From Bacteroidales bacterium (lineage in GTDB: Bacteria; Bacteroidota; Bacteroidia; Bacteroidales; P3), in NCBI GenBank assembly GCA_017443265.1, contig JAFSOU010000122.1, positions 27,863 through 91,862 on the forward strand: a stretch of 64,000 bases of DNA. The letters run 5' to 3'. Below the pieces are notes generated by a model. It had not been told where the DNA came from, searched no databases, and saw nothing but the letters and a program-made list of their open reading frames with translations. Shown piece by piece: positions 9,535 to 17,970 of this stretch (position 1 is its first letter; each line of letters starts with the position of its first letter). Position numbers and translations under genes: made by a program.

Positions 9535-9924
9535 TTATTGTTGAAAATTCCATGTAATCCCGCTGTGGCATGGCAGTAAACGCCTCTCGTAGCTGTACAG
9601 CCGCAGGTTGCCGTCCGCGCCAAAACGGTAGTGCTCGGTTTCGGGCTGGCTGCCGGGGTGGTTTGTCTCCCTCTTTAACAGGCTGCCGTTTATGCCGTAC
9701 TGCTCGTTCACGTTGGTGCCGTCGGCATAGCTTATGTTGTTTGGGGCAAAGGTGGTCTGCCCTTTGTTAAGGCTGCTGTAGCTGTAATAGCGTGTCTGGC
9801 TGGTGGTTGTGTTGCTGGCAAGGTCGGTCTGCTGCAGGCCGTACTGCTGTATCTTGCCCCAGTCGCCGTAGGTAACGCTCAGGGCGTAGGTCTGCGGGCA
9901 ATATGTTATTCGAAACCGTGTCAT
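9535..9924 (-). pseudogene. RHS-repeat protein fragment
   Basis: About 129 codons resembling the repeat region of large Bacteroidales RHS/YD proteins: YGDWGKIQQYGLQQTDLA, then NISYADGTNVNEQYGINGS, HPGSQPETEHYRF and GADGNLRLYSY. Homology appears to stop after LYSY, where the frame runs into an unrelated tail and a stop codon. Full RHS proteins exceed 1000 residues, so this is a remnant. It is GC-richer than the two AT-rich genes around it. Confidence 0.65.
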
Positions 9925-9972
9925 ATAATTGTCGCTTATTTATATTACCACATCACAAGATATATTTTTGAA

Positions 9973-10509
9973 TTAAAATTTTGGTAACCAGTTATGTAGC
10001 AATCCTAAATTCTCTCGTTTCAAGTATTTATTCAATGTCTCATATAATAATAGTATTTGTTTTTCCTTAGTAAAACCAATTATTTCTATCTTTTTTATTT
10101 CGGCATCTTTCATCAAATATATTTTTGTCCGGTCCATATCCATACCATGGCAAACATAAGAGGTGTCCCATTCATTCCAACCTTGCTTCGTTAAAATTTT
10201 AATACTTAACATATCCGAATTGGAAATTTCAATCGTCTTTATATGCATGTGTTTAATGAGGTGATTATTCCAGTCGATACCATAAACAACCATAACTGTA
10301 TCAACAACATAAATTTCAACACCCCGATATTTTCTCATATAATTATCGGAATGCGTTGGAAATAAAAGTTGCTGTACACATACCAAATAATCCTCTGGTA
10401 CAGTTGTTCTATAGATGTCTTTTTTTAACAATGAACATGATTGAAAAACAATAATTATTATACTAATTATTGTAAATGCTATAAGTTTTTTCTTTGGAAA
10501 AGGATTCAT
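9973..10509 (-). CDS. Putative lipoprotein of unknown function
   Basis: A 178-residue protein. Its N-terminus is basic, then hydrophobic, then cysteine-containing (KKKLIAFTIISIIIIVFQSC), fitting a lipoprotein signal with the lipidated Cys near residue 25. The rest has no motif I recognise. It is AT-rich and sits beside an RHS fragment. RHS loci often carry small immunity genes downstream, so that is one possible role, but nothing in the sequence proves it. Confidence 0.55.
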   Translation of the reverse strand: MNPFPKKKLIAFTIISIIIIVFQSCSLLKKDIYRTTVPEDYLVCVQQLLFPTHSDNYMRKYRGVEIYVVDTVMVVYGIDWNNHLIKHMHIKTIEISNSDMLSIKILTKQGWNEWDTSYVCHGMDMDRTKIYLMKDAEIKKIEIIGFTKEKQILLLYETLNKYLKRENLGLLHNWLPKF

Positions 10510-10617
10510 GTTGAAATATTAAGGGGACTTCTAATTTTACATTATTTCTGATTTCATAGTCATTTTATCCGATTTTTTGCGAAGTCCGTTAAACAAATAA
10601 CGAACAAAACGACACTG

Positions 10618-10625
10618 CAAAGATA
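10618..10625 (-). promoter_or_regulatory. Promoter -7 element of the lipoprotein gene
   Basis: TATCTTTG followed by CA on the minus strand, about 110 bp upstream of the ATG at 10509. Confidence 0.55.
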
Positions 10626-10650
10626 CAACTTTATATTCAATTTTCGATGC

Positions 10651-10684
10651 GTATTGCACAAAAAGTATGTTTTTTGTGCAATAC
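10651..10684. repeat. Perfect 14-bp inverted repeat
   Basis: Arms 10651-10664 and 10671-10684 with a 6-nt centre. It lies 26 bp upstream of the -7 element of the lipoprotein gene, where a regulator could bind. It lacks the GC-rich stem of an intrinsic terminator. Confidence 0.6.
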
Positions 10685-10935
10685 GGAGTATTTATTGCAT
10701 AAAATAGGCAGTTTTTTGCACTTTTCCGTGACTTGGGTCGTGGAAGGTTGTAAATTTGCGTACATTATCGTTGCAAATTGTGCAACTGCTTATTATTCCA
10801 TATTTTAAATCAATTATGCAAAATTGCATAATGCAAAAATACATAATTTTATTTATTTTGCAAAAAAAGTTCTTTTTTTATGCAATGCAATGTTTTTGTA
10901 AAAAGGCGGGAAACTTACAATTCTGCATCAAGAGC

Positions 10936-12381
10936 TTATACCTTCTCCCTCAGTTTCTCGGATTTTTTTGCTTTCCATGCGAAAAACCACACACATGAGG
11001 CGAGGGTTACTACTCCGCCGAGTATGTACGAAAGGGTGTGCGGCAGTCCGAAACCGCTGTCGGAGATGATGATAAAGGTGCTGCATACCATTGTCATAAA
11101 CAGTGCTGGAATCAGGGTGATTATGTACGGTTTTTTGCGGAGCGTTAGGTAAACCGTTATTGCCCAGAGTGTTACCATGGCCAGTAGCTGGTTGGCCCAA
11201 GCAAAATAGCGCCAGATGGTTTGGAAACCGTCGGCATCGGCGAAGGTGTAAACCAATATGGCTCCGGCCAGCAGGAACACGGGCATCGCCACGAGGAAAC
11301 GTTTCCAGATGGGTTTCTGGTCGATTTTGAAGATGTCGGCCACTATCAGACGTGCGGAACGCAATGCTGTGTCGCCCGAGGTGATGGCGGCGGCAATAAC
11401 GCCGAGCACGGTAACCACGGCCAGCACGGGGGTGAACCATTCGTTGGCGATGACACCCACCATGGCGTCGCCGCTCTTACCGGCGCAGAGGTCGGCTTTG
11501 TCGTGGAAGAAATATGTGGCGGCGGCGGCCCAGATAAGGGCTACGATGCCTTCGGCTATCATGGCGCCGTAGAAGATAGGACGTGCCTGTTTTTCGTTAA
11601 CCATGCAGCGTGCCATCAGTGGCGACTGCGTGGCGTGGAATCCCGAAATGGCGCCGCAGGCTATGCTCACGAACATCATCGGGAAAATGGGGTTGGTGTC
11701 GGCCTTGGGATGGCGGTTGGCAAGTCCTTCCCACACCTCGGTAAGGTGCACTTCGGGACGGAAAAAGAAGGCGCACATCACAAACACCGCCATAAGCAGC
11801 AGCAAGATGCCGAAAATGGGGTAGATGCGGCCTATCAGCTTGTCGATGGGGAGCATGGTGGCAAGCATGTAATACACGAAGATTATCACCGGCCAAATCC
11901 ATATCTGCCAGTCGGGGGTGAAGTTGGTGATAAGCAGCTGTGCGGGGGTTTTTACGAACACGGCTCCCACCAGAATCATCAGTATCACGGTGAAATACCG
12001 CATTATCTGCTTGGTGCCGTTGCCAAGGTAGCGGCCGTGTATCTCGGGCAGAGAGCAGCCCTTGTCGCGCAACGACACAAAACCGGCGATGAAATCGTGA
12101 ACGGCACCTGCCAAGATACATCCGAACACTATCCACAGAAACGAGGCCGTGCCGAACTGCGCGCCCATTATGGCTCCCACGATGGGACCCACGCCTGCGA
12201 TGTTCAGAAACTGGATAAGGAAAATGCGCCACGGTTTCATCGGCACATAGTCCACGCCGTCGGCCATGGTGGTGGCGGGAGTGGCTCTGGCGGGGTCCAC
12301 ACCCAAAATCTTTTCTATTATCTTGGAGTACACAAAGTATCCCAACAGAAGCAAAGCTACTGATATAATGAATGTTATCAT
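10936..12381 (-). CDS. CstA family carbon starvation / peptide transporter
   Basis: A 481-residue, very hydrophobic inner-membrane protein with many transmembrane segments. The N-terminal block has the CstA family signatures: ARATPATTMADGVDYVPMK, IAGVGPIVGAIMGAQFG, GAVHDFIAGFVSLRDKG and LPEIHGRYLGNGTKQIMRYF. CstA-family proteins take up peptides or pyruvate during carbon starvation. At about 480 residues it is shorter than E. coli CstA (about 700), as in many Bacteroidota. GFHATQSPLMARC and AITSGDTALRSARLIVADIF are also family-like. It appears to be monocistronic, with a TAnnTTTG element at 12419-12426. The substrate cannot be read from the sequence. Confidence 0.88.
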   Translation of the reverse strand: MITFIISVALLLLGYFVYSKIIEKILGVDPARATPATTMADGVDYVPMKPWRIFLIQFLNIAGVGPIVGAIMGAQFGTASFLWIVFGCILAGAVHDFIAGFVSLRDKGCSLPEIHGRYLGNGTKQIMRYFTVILMILVGAVFVKTPAQLLITNFTPDWQIWIWPVIIFVYYMLATMLPIDKLIGRIYPIFGILLLLMAVFVMCAFFFRPEVHLTEVWEGLANRHPKADTNPIFPMMFVSIACGAISGFHATQSPLMARCMVNEKQARPIFYGAMIAEGIVALIWAAAATYFFHDKADLCAGKSGDAMVGVIANEWFTPVLAVVTVLGVIAAAITSGDTALRSARLIVADIFKIDQKPIWKRFLVAMPVFLLAGAILVYTFADADGFQTIWRYFAWANQLLAMVTLWAITVYLTLRKKPYIITLIPALFMTMVCSTFIIISDSGFGLPHTLSYILGGVVTLASCVWFFAWKAKKSEKLREKV

Positions 12382-12418
12382 GGCTTGAACAGATTATATT
12401 TGTTAATGTATCAACATG

Positions 12419-12426
12419 CAAATTTA
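12419..12426 (-). promoter_or_regulatory. Promoter -7 element of the CstA-family gene
   Basis: Minus-strand TAAATTTG followed by CA, 37 bp upstream of the ATG at 12381. Confidence 0.55.
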
Positions 12427-12639
12427 CGTTTTTTTTTAAAAAGAGGCGTGCTTAAAGTGATTTCTTTTGTTATATTTGGCGTAATTGTCGGATTGTTAGT
12501 TTGCTACGTTGCGAACAATCTGAGAAGGATTTGTCCAAGCAACAACGCTTTGTTTTCGGTTTTTTGCATGGCGTACAGTGCAGTGATGTGCGTTTCAGGT
12601 TTTTAATTAGTTGTAAATCCCATTTTAGAAAAAATAAAA

Positions 12640-12660
12640 AGGATGCCTTGGCGGCATCCT
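12640..12660 (-). terminator. Terminator after the PepSY-like lipoprotein gene
   Basis: Perfect 8-bp arms (12640-12647 and 12653-12660) with a 5-nt loop. The minus-strand transcript continues into a T-rich stretch. The rest of the 12427-12712 gap shows no gene. Confidence 0.8.
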
Positions 12661-12712
12661 AAATTGTTGTGAGAGCAGTATTTAAGTCGCTCATTTATTG
12701 CAGAAGGGCTTT

Positions 12713-13159
12713 TCAATCGTCGTAGCGTTGGAAGTTGCCGTTTTTGTCGAAAACTATCTCTATGGAGTTGTTCAGTTCCACCTCGTAGGTGCGGCGCTCT
12801 TTGTTTATGTCGACGATGTAGGTGTTTGGATGGGAGGAGTTTACGTAACTGGCGATAGCCTGTGGGATGATGGCCGTGGGCACTCCGTCGGAATCGCGGT
12901 CGGCAACTTCGTCCCATTCGCCTTTGGCAGTGAACTCCACTTTGGCGCCGTCTGCAAACAGAACTTCGTATTCGTTGTCGCCGATGCCTGAGTCGTGGTA
13001 AACCACGGAAATCTGCTTGTCACCGAAGTGGGTTTTCACGAAACTCTGTGCCGCGGATGGCAGCGAGCCGAAGTTGATAGCCTTCTTGTCGTTGTCGTTG
13101 CAGGCTGCCATGCTGAGGGCTGCAAGCAGCGATGCGGTAAGGAGAAAATTTTTCTTCAT
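12713..13159 (-). CDS. PepSY-like lipoprotein
   Basis: A 148-residue protein with a lipoprotein signal (MKKNFLLTASLLAALSMAAC, lipid Cys at residue 20). Two repeats follow: SLPSAAQSFVKTHFGDKQIS with YEVLFADGAKVEFTAKGEW, and IPQAIASYVNSSHPNTYIV with YEVELNNSIEIVFDKNGNF. This is the pattern of the Bacteroidota PepSY-like family (DUF2874 type): small periplasmic or outer-membrane proteins of unknown role. Its leader has an unusual pseudoknot-capable structure, and a clear terminator follows. It looks monocistronic. Confidence 0.75.
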   Translation of the reverse strand: MKKNFLLTASLLAALSMAACNDNDKKAINFGSLPSAAQSFVKTHFGDKQISVVYHDSGIGDNEYEVLFADGAKVEFTAKGEWDEVADRDSDGVPTAIIPQAIASYVNSSHPNTYIVDINKERRTYEVELNNSIEIVFDKNGNFQRYDD

Positions 13160-13182
13160 TTTGGATAAAAAAGTTTAGTCAG

Positions 13183-13249
13183 GGACTTCGGCTTTTTGCT
13201 CAGGTTTCGCCACCCTTGCCGAAGTCCATGAATAGAAGGGCGGCGAAAC
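13183..13249 (-). promoter_or_regulatory. Candidate pseudoknot in the 5' leader of the PepSY-like gene
   Basis: Read on the minus strand, 13249-13238 pairs with 13215-13204 (12 bp, one G-U), and 13227-13218 pairs with 13192-13183 (10 bp, perfect). The two stems interlock in the order S1, S2, S1', S2', with connecting segments of 10, 2 and 11 nt. That is an H-type pseudoknot layout, or two mutually exclusive hairpins. It ends 23 nt before the start codon, and a T-rich run lies in between. A possible -7 element (GAACTTTG, 13257-13264) sits just upstream. The function is inferred. Confidence 0.5.
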
Positions 13250-13487
13250 ACCGTTGCAAAGTTCGTGTAAAAACTTTACGTAGACGTTACGTTTCGGTTA
13301 CGTTTTTGTTAAATTTGAAAAGGTGGGTGGCGTTATTCTTTCGCATACAGGTATTTATCCTGTATTCCGACTATTTTTTTTTGTAAAAAACGCTCTATTG
13401 CGGCATGTACCCGGAGTATGTGCGAGCAATTAGGGGGTATTCTATTCATTGTAAGATGTTTATCTTTGTTTTGTGCATTGCCAAGTT
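13250..13487. other. Intergenic region without a clear gene
   Basis: Apart from a weak promoter-like element at 13257-13264 I see nothing assignable. A 68-codon minus-strand frame (13333-13539) overlaps the next gene and looks spurious. Confidence 0.5.
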
Positions 13488-14396
13488 TCAGTCCATAATA
13501 TTGGATGTGTGGGGTGCCAAGCCTTTCAGGAAACGCCATGCGTGGAGGTATTTTTGTAGTCGTTGGCAGTCATTTTTGCCGAGGTCGGGCAGGCGGCTTA
13601 TGTCCATGTTGTCCTCAAGGTCGGCAATTTTCACTTCGCGGCCCAGAGGGTTTGCTGCGGCCCGTTCGATATAATTTGCGTAAGACTCTCCTTTGTTGCG
13701 TGTTACGGACAAAACGGCATCGATTGTTTCGTTGTCGAACCCTTGTTCTGATAGGAGTTGTGGAGTAAGGGCGGCGTCTTCTATAGCATCGTGCAGCAGC
13801 GCCACAATTTTGGCTTTTGGCGAGGAGCAACGTTCGGCCACGCGCAAGGGGTGTGAGATGTATTCGGTGCCGGCCTTGTCGACTTGTCCGGCGTGGGCTT
13901 TGCGGGCTATGGCTTCGGCTTTTTCGAGCATTGTTTCGGGCAGCAGGTAGTCCAAGACGGTCTGCCAGTTGGGGAACTGTTCCGAGCCGAACTGTATCCA
14001 CTCGCCGCCGAAGTCTTTGGCGCCGTGGCGGTCGCGGTCATCGATAAGATACTCGCCATGGCACAGGTTTTTGTGGTGGCTTATGATGAGGCGTTTGTGG
14101 AAAACGTCGTCGAAATGGCGGGTTACCCACTGCACTTTGTCGGCCCATGCCGAAGGGTTTTTCCACGGGGCGGTGGAGAGGATGTACATGTCGAATTTTC
14201 CGCTTCGGGCAAGTGTGTGCACGGCTTCCACGGCACCGGGCATGGGGTCCATCAGGGCGAAGATGCCGGGTATGTCGTCGGGATGGTCTTTGTATTGCCT
14301 TTGTATATCGGGTGCAATATTGCCGAGTGCCGAACGGAAATCAACGAGCACGTTGTCCATGTCGAAATAGAGTCTTTTTTTTGGCATGGCTGTCAT
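13488..14396 (-). CDS. 5'-nucleotidase / HD-domain hydrolase fusion
   Basis: A 302-residue protein that appears to join two hydrolases. Residues 1-150 look like a 5'(3')-deoxyribonucleotidase of the HAD superfamily: the nucleophile motif is LYFDMDNVLVDF (D12, D14), then YILSTAPWKNPSAWADK, and later the acidic motif LIDDRDRHGAKDF. Residues 155-295 look like an HD hydrolase of the SpoT/MESH1 type: AIARKAHAGQVDKAGTEYI, SHPLRVAE, ALLHDAIEDA (H202, D203) and VKIADLEDN. MESH1-like enzymes hydrolyse (p)ppGpp or NADPH, but the substrate here is unknown. It starts directly after the stop codon of the TPR gene, suggesting one transcript. Start could also be the ATG 9 bp downstream. Confidence 0.75.
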   Translation of the reverse strand: MTAMPKKRLYFDMDNVLVDFRSALGNIAPDIQRQYKDHPDDIPGIFALMDPMPGAVEAVHTLARSGKFDMYILSTAPWKNPSAWADKVQWVTRHFDDVFHKRLIISHHKNLCHGEYLIDDRDRHGAKDFGGEWIQFGSEQFPNWQTVLDYLLPETMLEKAEAIARKAHAGQVDKAGTEYISHPLRVAERCSSPKAKIVALLHDAIEDAALTPQLLSEQGFDNETIDAVLSVTRNKGESYANYIERAAANPLGREVKIADLEDNMDISRLPDLGKNDCQRLQKYLHAWRFLKGLAPHTSNIMD

Positions 14397-17300
14397 CTAA
14401 TTCTGTTTCTCCAACTTCTTTTCCAGTTCGGCTTTCTGTTTGCGGTAGTTCTTGATGTCGGTTTCGCTGGCGTGTTGGGTGGGGTCTTCGAGGATGTCGA
14501 GCAGCATACTCACGGCGTAGTACTGTATGTTGAGCAGCTCGTCGGGGTCGGTGGCTTTCTGGCAGGTCTTGATGCAGGCTGTAAGCATCTCCTTGGCTTT
14601 GCTGAAATCCTCGTAATCCTCGTTGGAGCGGTAGATGATGGCTTTGCCGAGGTAGTCGCGAGCCACCTCCTCCTCGGTATATTCCTTGAATTCGCCGTTG
14701 TAAAGGGGCAACATCACGGCAAGAGCGGTGTCGAAATGCTTGTCGGCGGAGTAGTAGTGGTTGAGGTTGAGGTGTACGTTGGCCAGACGGCGGTGGTAGT
14801 AGCCGAGGTTGCGTTTCAGCGATGGGTTGGTGTCCATGGTGGATAGCTTGTTGACAATCAATGTATAAAGTGGTATGGCCTCTTTGTACCAGTTTTCGCC
14901 CTCCACAGTGTCGCTCTGTGCCAAGTCCTCGTAGCTCTGTGCGGTCTGGCTTTTGATGTTGAGGTCGTTGAACATGGCTGTTTCCGGTGCTGTGTCGGCG
15001 TACATCATCAGGTTTATTTTCTCGCATTCGGCAAATTGCTCGATGGCCTGTTGGGTGGAGTCGCAGATGCGGTAGTAGCGGCCCACTTGGTAGGCCAGTT
15101 TGTAGTACTCGTCGTCTGGGTCCTGACCGTAGCCCATCAGGAATTCCTTGCCGGCTTTGGCCTCCTTGTAGTAGCGCAGCACCGCCGTGGGCAAACCAAT
15201 GTTCGCCCACAGGTCGCCGAGCTCTATGGCACTGTTCACATATTCTTCGTAATGCTCGAAATCGGTGTATTTCACAGTGTCGAGGTACTGGTGGAAGGTG
15301 GATTTGCACACAAGGTATTTGTTCCAGTCTTTGTTTTCTTTGTAGCGTTTTAAAAGAGTGTTCTTTACTGTCTCGTATTTGCGGCTGGCGTTGCCCATCG
15401 GCTTGGTTTGGTACAGGCGTTCGGCGATTTCGAGTTCCTCAATCATTTTGTCCTCTTTTTCTTGCTGAAGGTTGAGGATGGCCTTGCTGAAATGCAGTTC
15501 CGCCCAGTGGCCGTATAGTGTGCTGTCGCCCATTTTCTCGGCTTTTTTGAATTCCTTTTCCGCTTTGTCGAACAGTTTGTTGGCTTTTTTGAACTCTTTC
15601 TGTGCCAGCATCATATCGCCTTCGAAATGGTAGGCTTGGCCTTTCTGTGCGGTGTAGCGTGGTTTTGCGGGCTGCGGAATCTGTTTTTCGTAGTCGAAAA
15701 CCTGTTGGTAGCAGGCTATGGCGTCGTCGTAGCGTTTGAGGTTGAAATAGGCATCGCCTTTCTGTAAAAGATTGTCGCACAGTTTGATATAGGCGAAACC
15801 CGAAGTGTCGTTGGCGGCGGCGCGGGTGTAGTATCCGGCGGCTTTGTTGTAACTTTTCATCGACTGCTGGTAAAGTTCCTCGCGGTATAGACTTTCGGCG
15901 TCGGAGTTGTAGAAAGCACCTTTCATCAGCAGACTGTCGGTGCCGTCTTTCTTGGCTTCGGCGGTGAGAATCTCTTCGGAGAGGGCGTCGGCAGGTTCGG
16001 CGATGAAATCGTTGCCGGTCTTATAGCCGCTCTTTTTTATGTTGAAATTGTTGTAAAGGCAGTTGCTCTCGAAGATGCCGGGGAACAGCTCGCGACAAGC
16101 GTAGTAGGCCTTTTTGTATTCGTCGAAATTGCGTAGTATCTCGCCGGGAGTGTCATCGCTGAAAAGTGCCGCAAAGGTGGTGTTGGCCTTTGTACGGAAA
16201 ATGCCGGGCAGCATAATGTAGGGTAGGTCGTCTTTCAGACTCTGCTCCACGCTGTCCATGGCGGGCAGGTAGGTGAGCATCAGGCTGTCGTTGCCGGCAA
16301 CCCTTCTCTGCATTAAATACAAGTATAACAGGCGGTTGCACAGGCTGGGCTTTTCATCGAGTATCTCTTTGGTCAGACGCAGGGCGTAGTCTTTGATTTT
16401 ATCGGATGTGGGCGACTCAAATCCGTTGAAGCATGGCAGAACCGACAACCGGTTGAGGATGCCGCGTTTGTACGAAAGTTCGTTGCTGAAATCTTTTTTG
16501 TCCAATTTCAGGATGGTGTTGAAGGCGGAGTCGAGGTATTGTTCGGCTTGCTGTTCGTTTTCCTCCCAAAGATAAATATACGACGCGCATCTGTAGTAGT
16601 AATTCATATTATTGATTCTAAATAAGTTCTGTTCTACAGAACGTGTCGCTTCTATGTTGTCGAGGCACAGCTTTATTGCGGCTTCGGCATTGGGGTTTTC
16701 GGGGTCTTTGGAATAAATTTTGAAAGGATTTTGGCCGAGTTTTAGTTTCAGATACGGGCTTTTGGTTTTGGCAAGCTCGGTTTGCTTCAGTTGTTCGGCT
16801 TCGTCGGTTTTGCCTTCGTTTTCAAGTTCGAAATAATAGTTGTATATAAAATCATCGGAGCGGAATCCGTTGTTGTAAAGTATTTTGTAGTAATGGCTTA
16901 CGTGGGTAGTGTCGTTTGTGGCGTCCCTCAATGTGAGGTAATAGTCAATGCGTTGCAGGTTATTGTCGCTGTTGTCGCCGTCAACGATTTGGTTTTTAGC
17001 TGTTTGCAGACAGTTTTCTGCATCGCCGCGCAGCAGGTATTCCTCGCACGGGCGGCGTATCTCTTTGTCGATATAGTACATGTTGATAGGATGTACGTTG
17101 CATGCTGTGGTGTAATACAATTCGCGAGTTTCGCTTAAATACTCCTGCCCTTTCAGCTGGTTGCAGAGTTCGTCGGCATCGGTACCGAAATAGAGCATGT
17201 AGGAGGCCTGTTCAAGACTGGGAACGAACTCGTTGCGGTATTTGAACATAAACAGCGAGTCGAACAGTCTATAGCGCTCGTCGAAATACTCTTTGGCATC

Positions 17301-17618
17301 GGCCATATAATAAACAATGGTGTCCTTGCACAGCAGATCCGACTTGCGGTTTTTCCATCGCGGACCGATACTTACATAGCCTTCGGCCTTGATATAACCT
17401 GTCTCGCAGTAGTCGCCGTACTTGTGCTTTTGGGAGGTGAACACCGCCACCCCTTTGGCGTTGGTGGTGAGTTTTTGTCCGCAGCATTCGAAAGTGGCTC
17501 CGGCCAGCGGCTTTCTGGTGCTGTAGTCGATAACTTTGAAAATTTGTCGCACCTGCGCGTTGGCAAAAGTGCAGAGGAATGCTGTCAATGCGATGAAAAT
17601 GAGGGATTTGGTCTTCAT
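14397..17618 (-). CDS. Large exported TPR protein
   Basis: A 1073-residue protein. The start chosen gives the signal peptide MKTKSLIFIALTAFLCTFANA; a longer frame adds 15 residues with no signal. Residues 23-70 resemble a carboxypeptidase-regulatory-like beta-sandwich (VIDYSTRKPLAGATFECCG, NAKGVAVF). The remainder is helical with many TPR-like repeats, clearest near residues 590-760, such as YNKAAGYYTRAAANDTSGFA and GDAYFNLKRYDDAIACYQQV. It is probably a periplasmic or surface scaffold. No catalytic motif is seen. The promoter is at 17661-17668 and the nucleotidase-HD gene follows without a gap. Confidence 0.78.
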   Translation of the reverse strand: MKTKSLIFIALTAFLCTFANAQVRQIFKVIDYSTRKPLAGATFECCGQKLTTNAKGVAVFTSQKHKYGDYCETGYIKAEGYVSIGPRWKNRKSDLLCKDTIVYYMADAKEYFDERYRLFDSLFMFKYRNEFVPSLEQASYMLYFGTDADELCNQLKGQEYLSETRELYYTTACNVHPINMYYIDKEIRRPCEEYLLRGDAENCLQTAKNQIVDGDNSDNNLQRIDYYLTLRDATNDTTHVSHYYKILYNNGFRSDDFIYNYYFELENEGKTDEAEQLKQTELAKTKSPYLKLKLGQNPFKIYSKDPENPNAEAAIKLCLDNIEATRSVEQNLFRINNMNYYYRCASYIYLWEENEQQAEQYLDSAFNTILKLDKKDFSNELSYKRGILNRLSVLPCFNGFESPTSDKIKDYALRLTKEILDEKPSLCNRLLYLYLMQRRVAGNDSLMLTYLPAMDSVEQSLKDDLPYIMLPGIFRTKANTTFAALFSDDTPGEILRNFDEYKKAYYACRELFPGIFESNCLYNNFNIKKSGYKTGNDFIAEPADALSEEILTAEAKKDGTDSLLMKGAFYNSDAESLYREELYQQSMKSYNKAAGYYTRAAANDTSGFAYIKLCDNLLQKGDAYFNLKRYDDAIACYQQVFDYEKQIPQPAKPRYTAQKGQAYHFEGDMMLAQKEFKKANKLFDKAEKEFKKAEKMGDSTLYGHWAELHFSKAILNLQQEKEDKMIEELEIAERLYQTKPMGNASRKYETVKNTLLKRYKENKDWNKYLVCKSTFHQYLDTVKYTDFEHYEEYVNSAIELGDLWANIGLPTAVLRYYKEAKAGKEFLMGYGQDPDDEYYKLAYQVGRYYRICDSTQQAIEQFAECEKINLMMYADTAPETAMFNDLNIKSQTAQSYEDLAQSDTVEGENWYKEAIPLYTLIVNKLSTMDTNPSLKRNLGYYHRRLANVHLNLNHYYSADKHFDTALAVMLPLYNGEFKEYTEEEVARDYLGKAIIYRSNEDYEDFSKAKEMLTACIKTCQKATDPDELLNIQYYAVSMLLDILEDPTQHASETDIKNYRKQKAELEKKLEKQN

Positions 17619-17660
17619 AATAAATTGAATTTGATAAAAATTTATTGTTTGTTGGAACTG

Positions 17661-17668
17661 CAAAGATA
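17661..17668 (-). promoter_or_regulatory. Promoter -7 element of the TPR gene
   Basis: Minus-strand TATCTTTG followed by CA, about 43 bp before the chosen ATG. Confidence 0.65.
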
Positions 17669-17798
17669 CGATTTTTTTTTTAAAGGTTAACAGTGATCTG
17701 TGATCAGTGAACTGTGAAGGTGCGAAACAGCAACTTCAAACTGATTACTGAATACTAAATACTGACCACTAATTAAAAATTGCACAACATTTTTTCAC

Positions 17799-17970
17799 TT
17801 TTTGAGTTATAATATGTCTGTAACCAAAAGCCACATAACATGGACCACACCGAAGCAAAACAGCGTATTGCCGAGCTCACCGAGCAGCTAAACCGCTACA
17901 ACTACGAGTATTACATGAACGACACCTCGCTGGTGTCCGATTTCGAGTTCGACAAACTGCTTGAAGAACT
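17799..17970 (+). repeat. Duplicated 5' end of ligA, first copy
   Basis: 172 bp nearly identical (about two differences seen) to 19482-19653, at a constant offset of 1683 bp. It covers the ligA leader, the ATG and the first 43 codons. Confidence 0.9.

Larger units (their letters stand above)
10510..10935. other. AT-rich intergenic region dense in TGCA dyads
   Basis: No credible gene. It holds the lipoprotein promoter and several inverted repeats built on TTGCA/TGCAA: a perfect 14-bp dyad at 10651-10684 (6-nt loop), a 9-bp dyad at 10813-10832 (2-nt spacer), and more unpaired TTGCA words up to about 10895. Confidence 0.6.

Noticed and set aside
10756..10998. 80-codon plus-strand frame rich in Phe and Cys
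   Set aside because: It runs over AT-rich spacer and into the end of the CstA gene on the opposite strand, with no start context or similarity.
11221..12363. Long plus-strand frame opposite the CstA-family gene
   Set aside because: The CstA reading has clear family motifs and membrane segments. The opposite frame is His- and Gly-rich with no recognisable domain.
13333..13539. 68-codon minus-strand frame downstream of the nucleotidase-HD gene
   Set aside because: It overlaps the end of the nucleotidase-HD gene in another frame, has no signal or known motif and no promoter.
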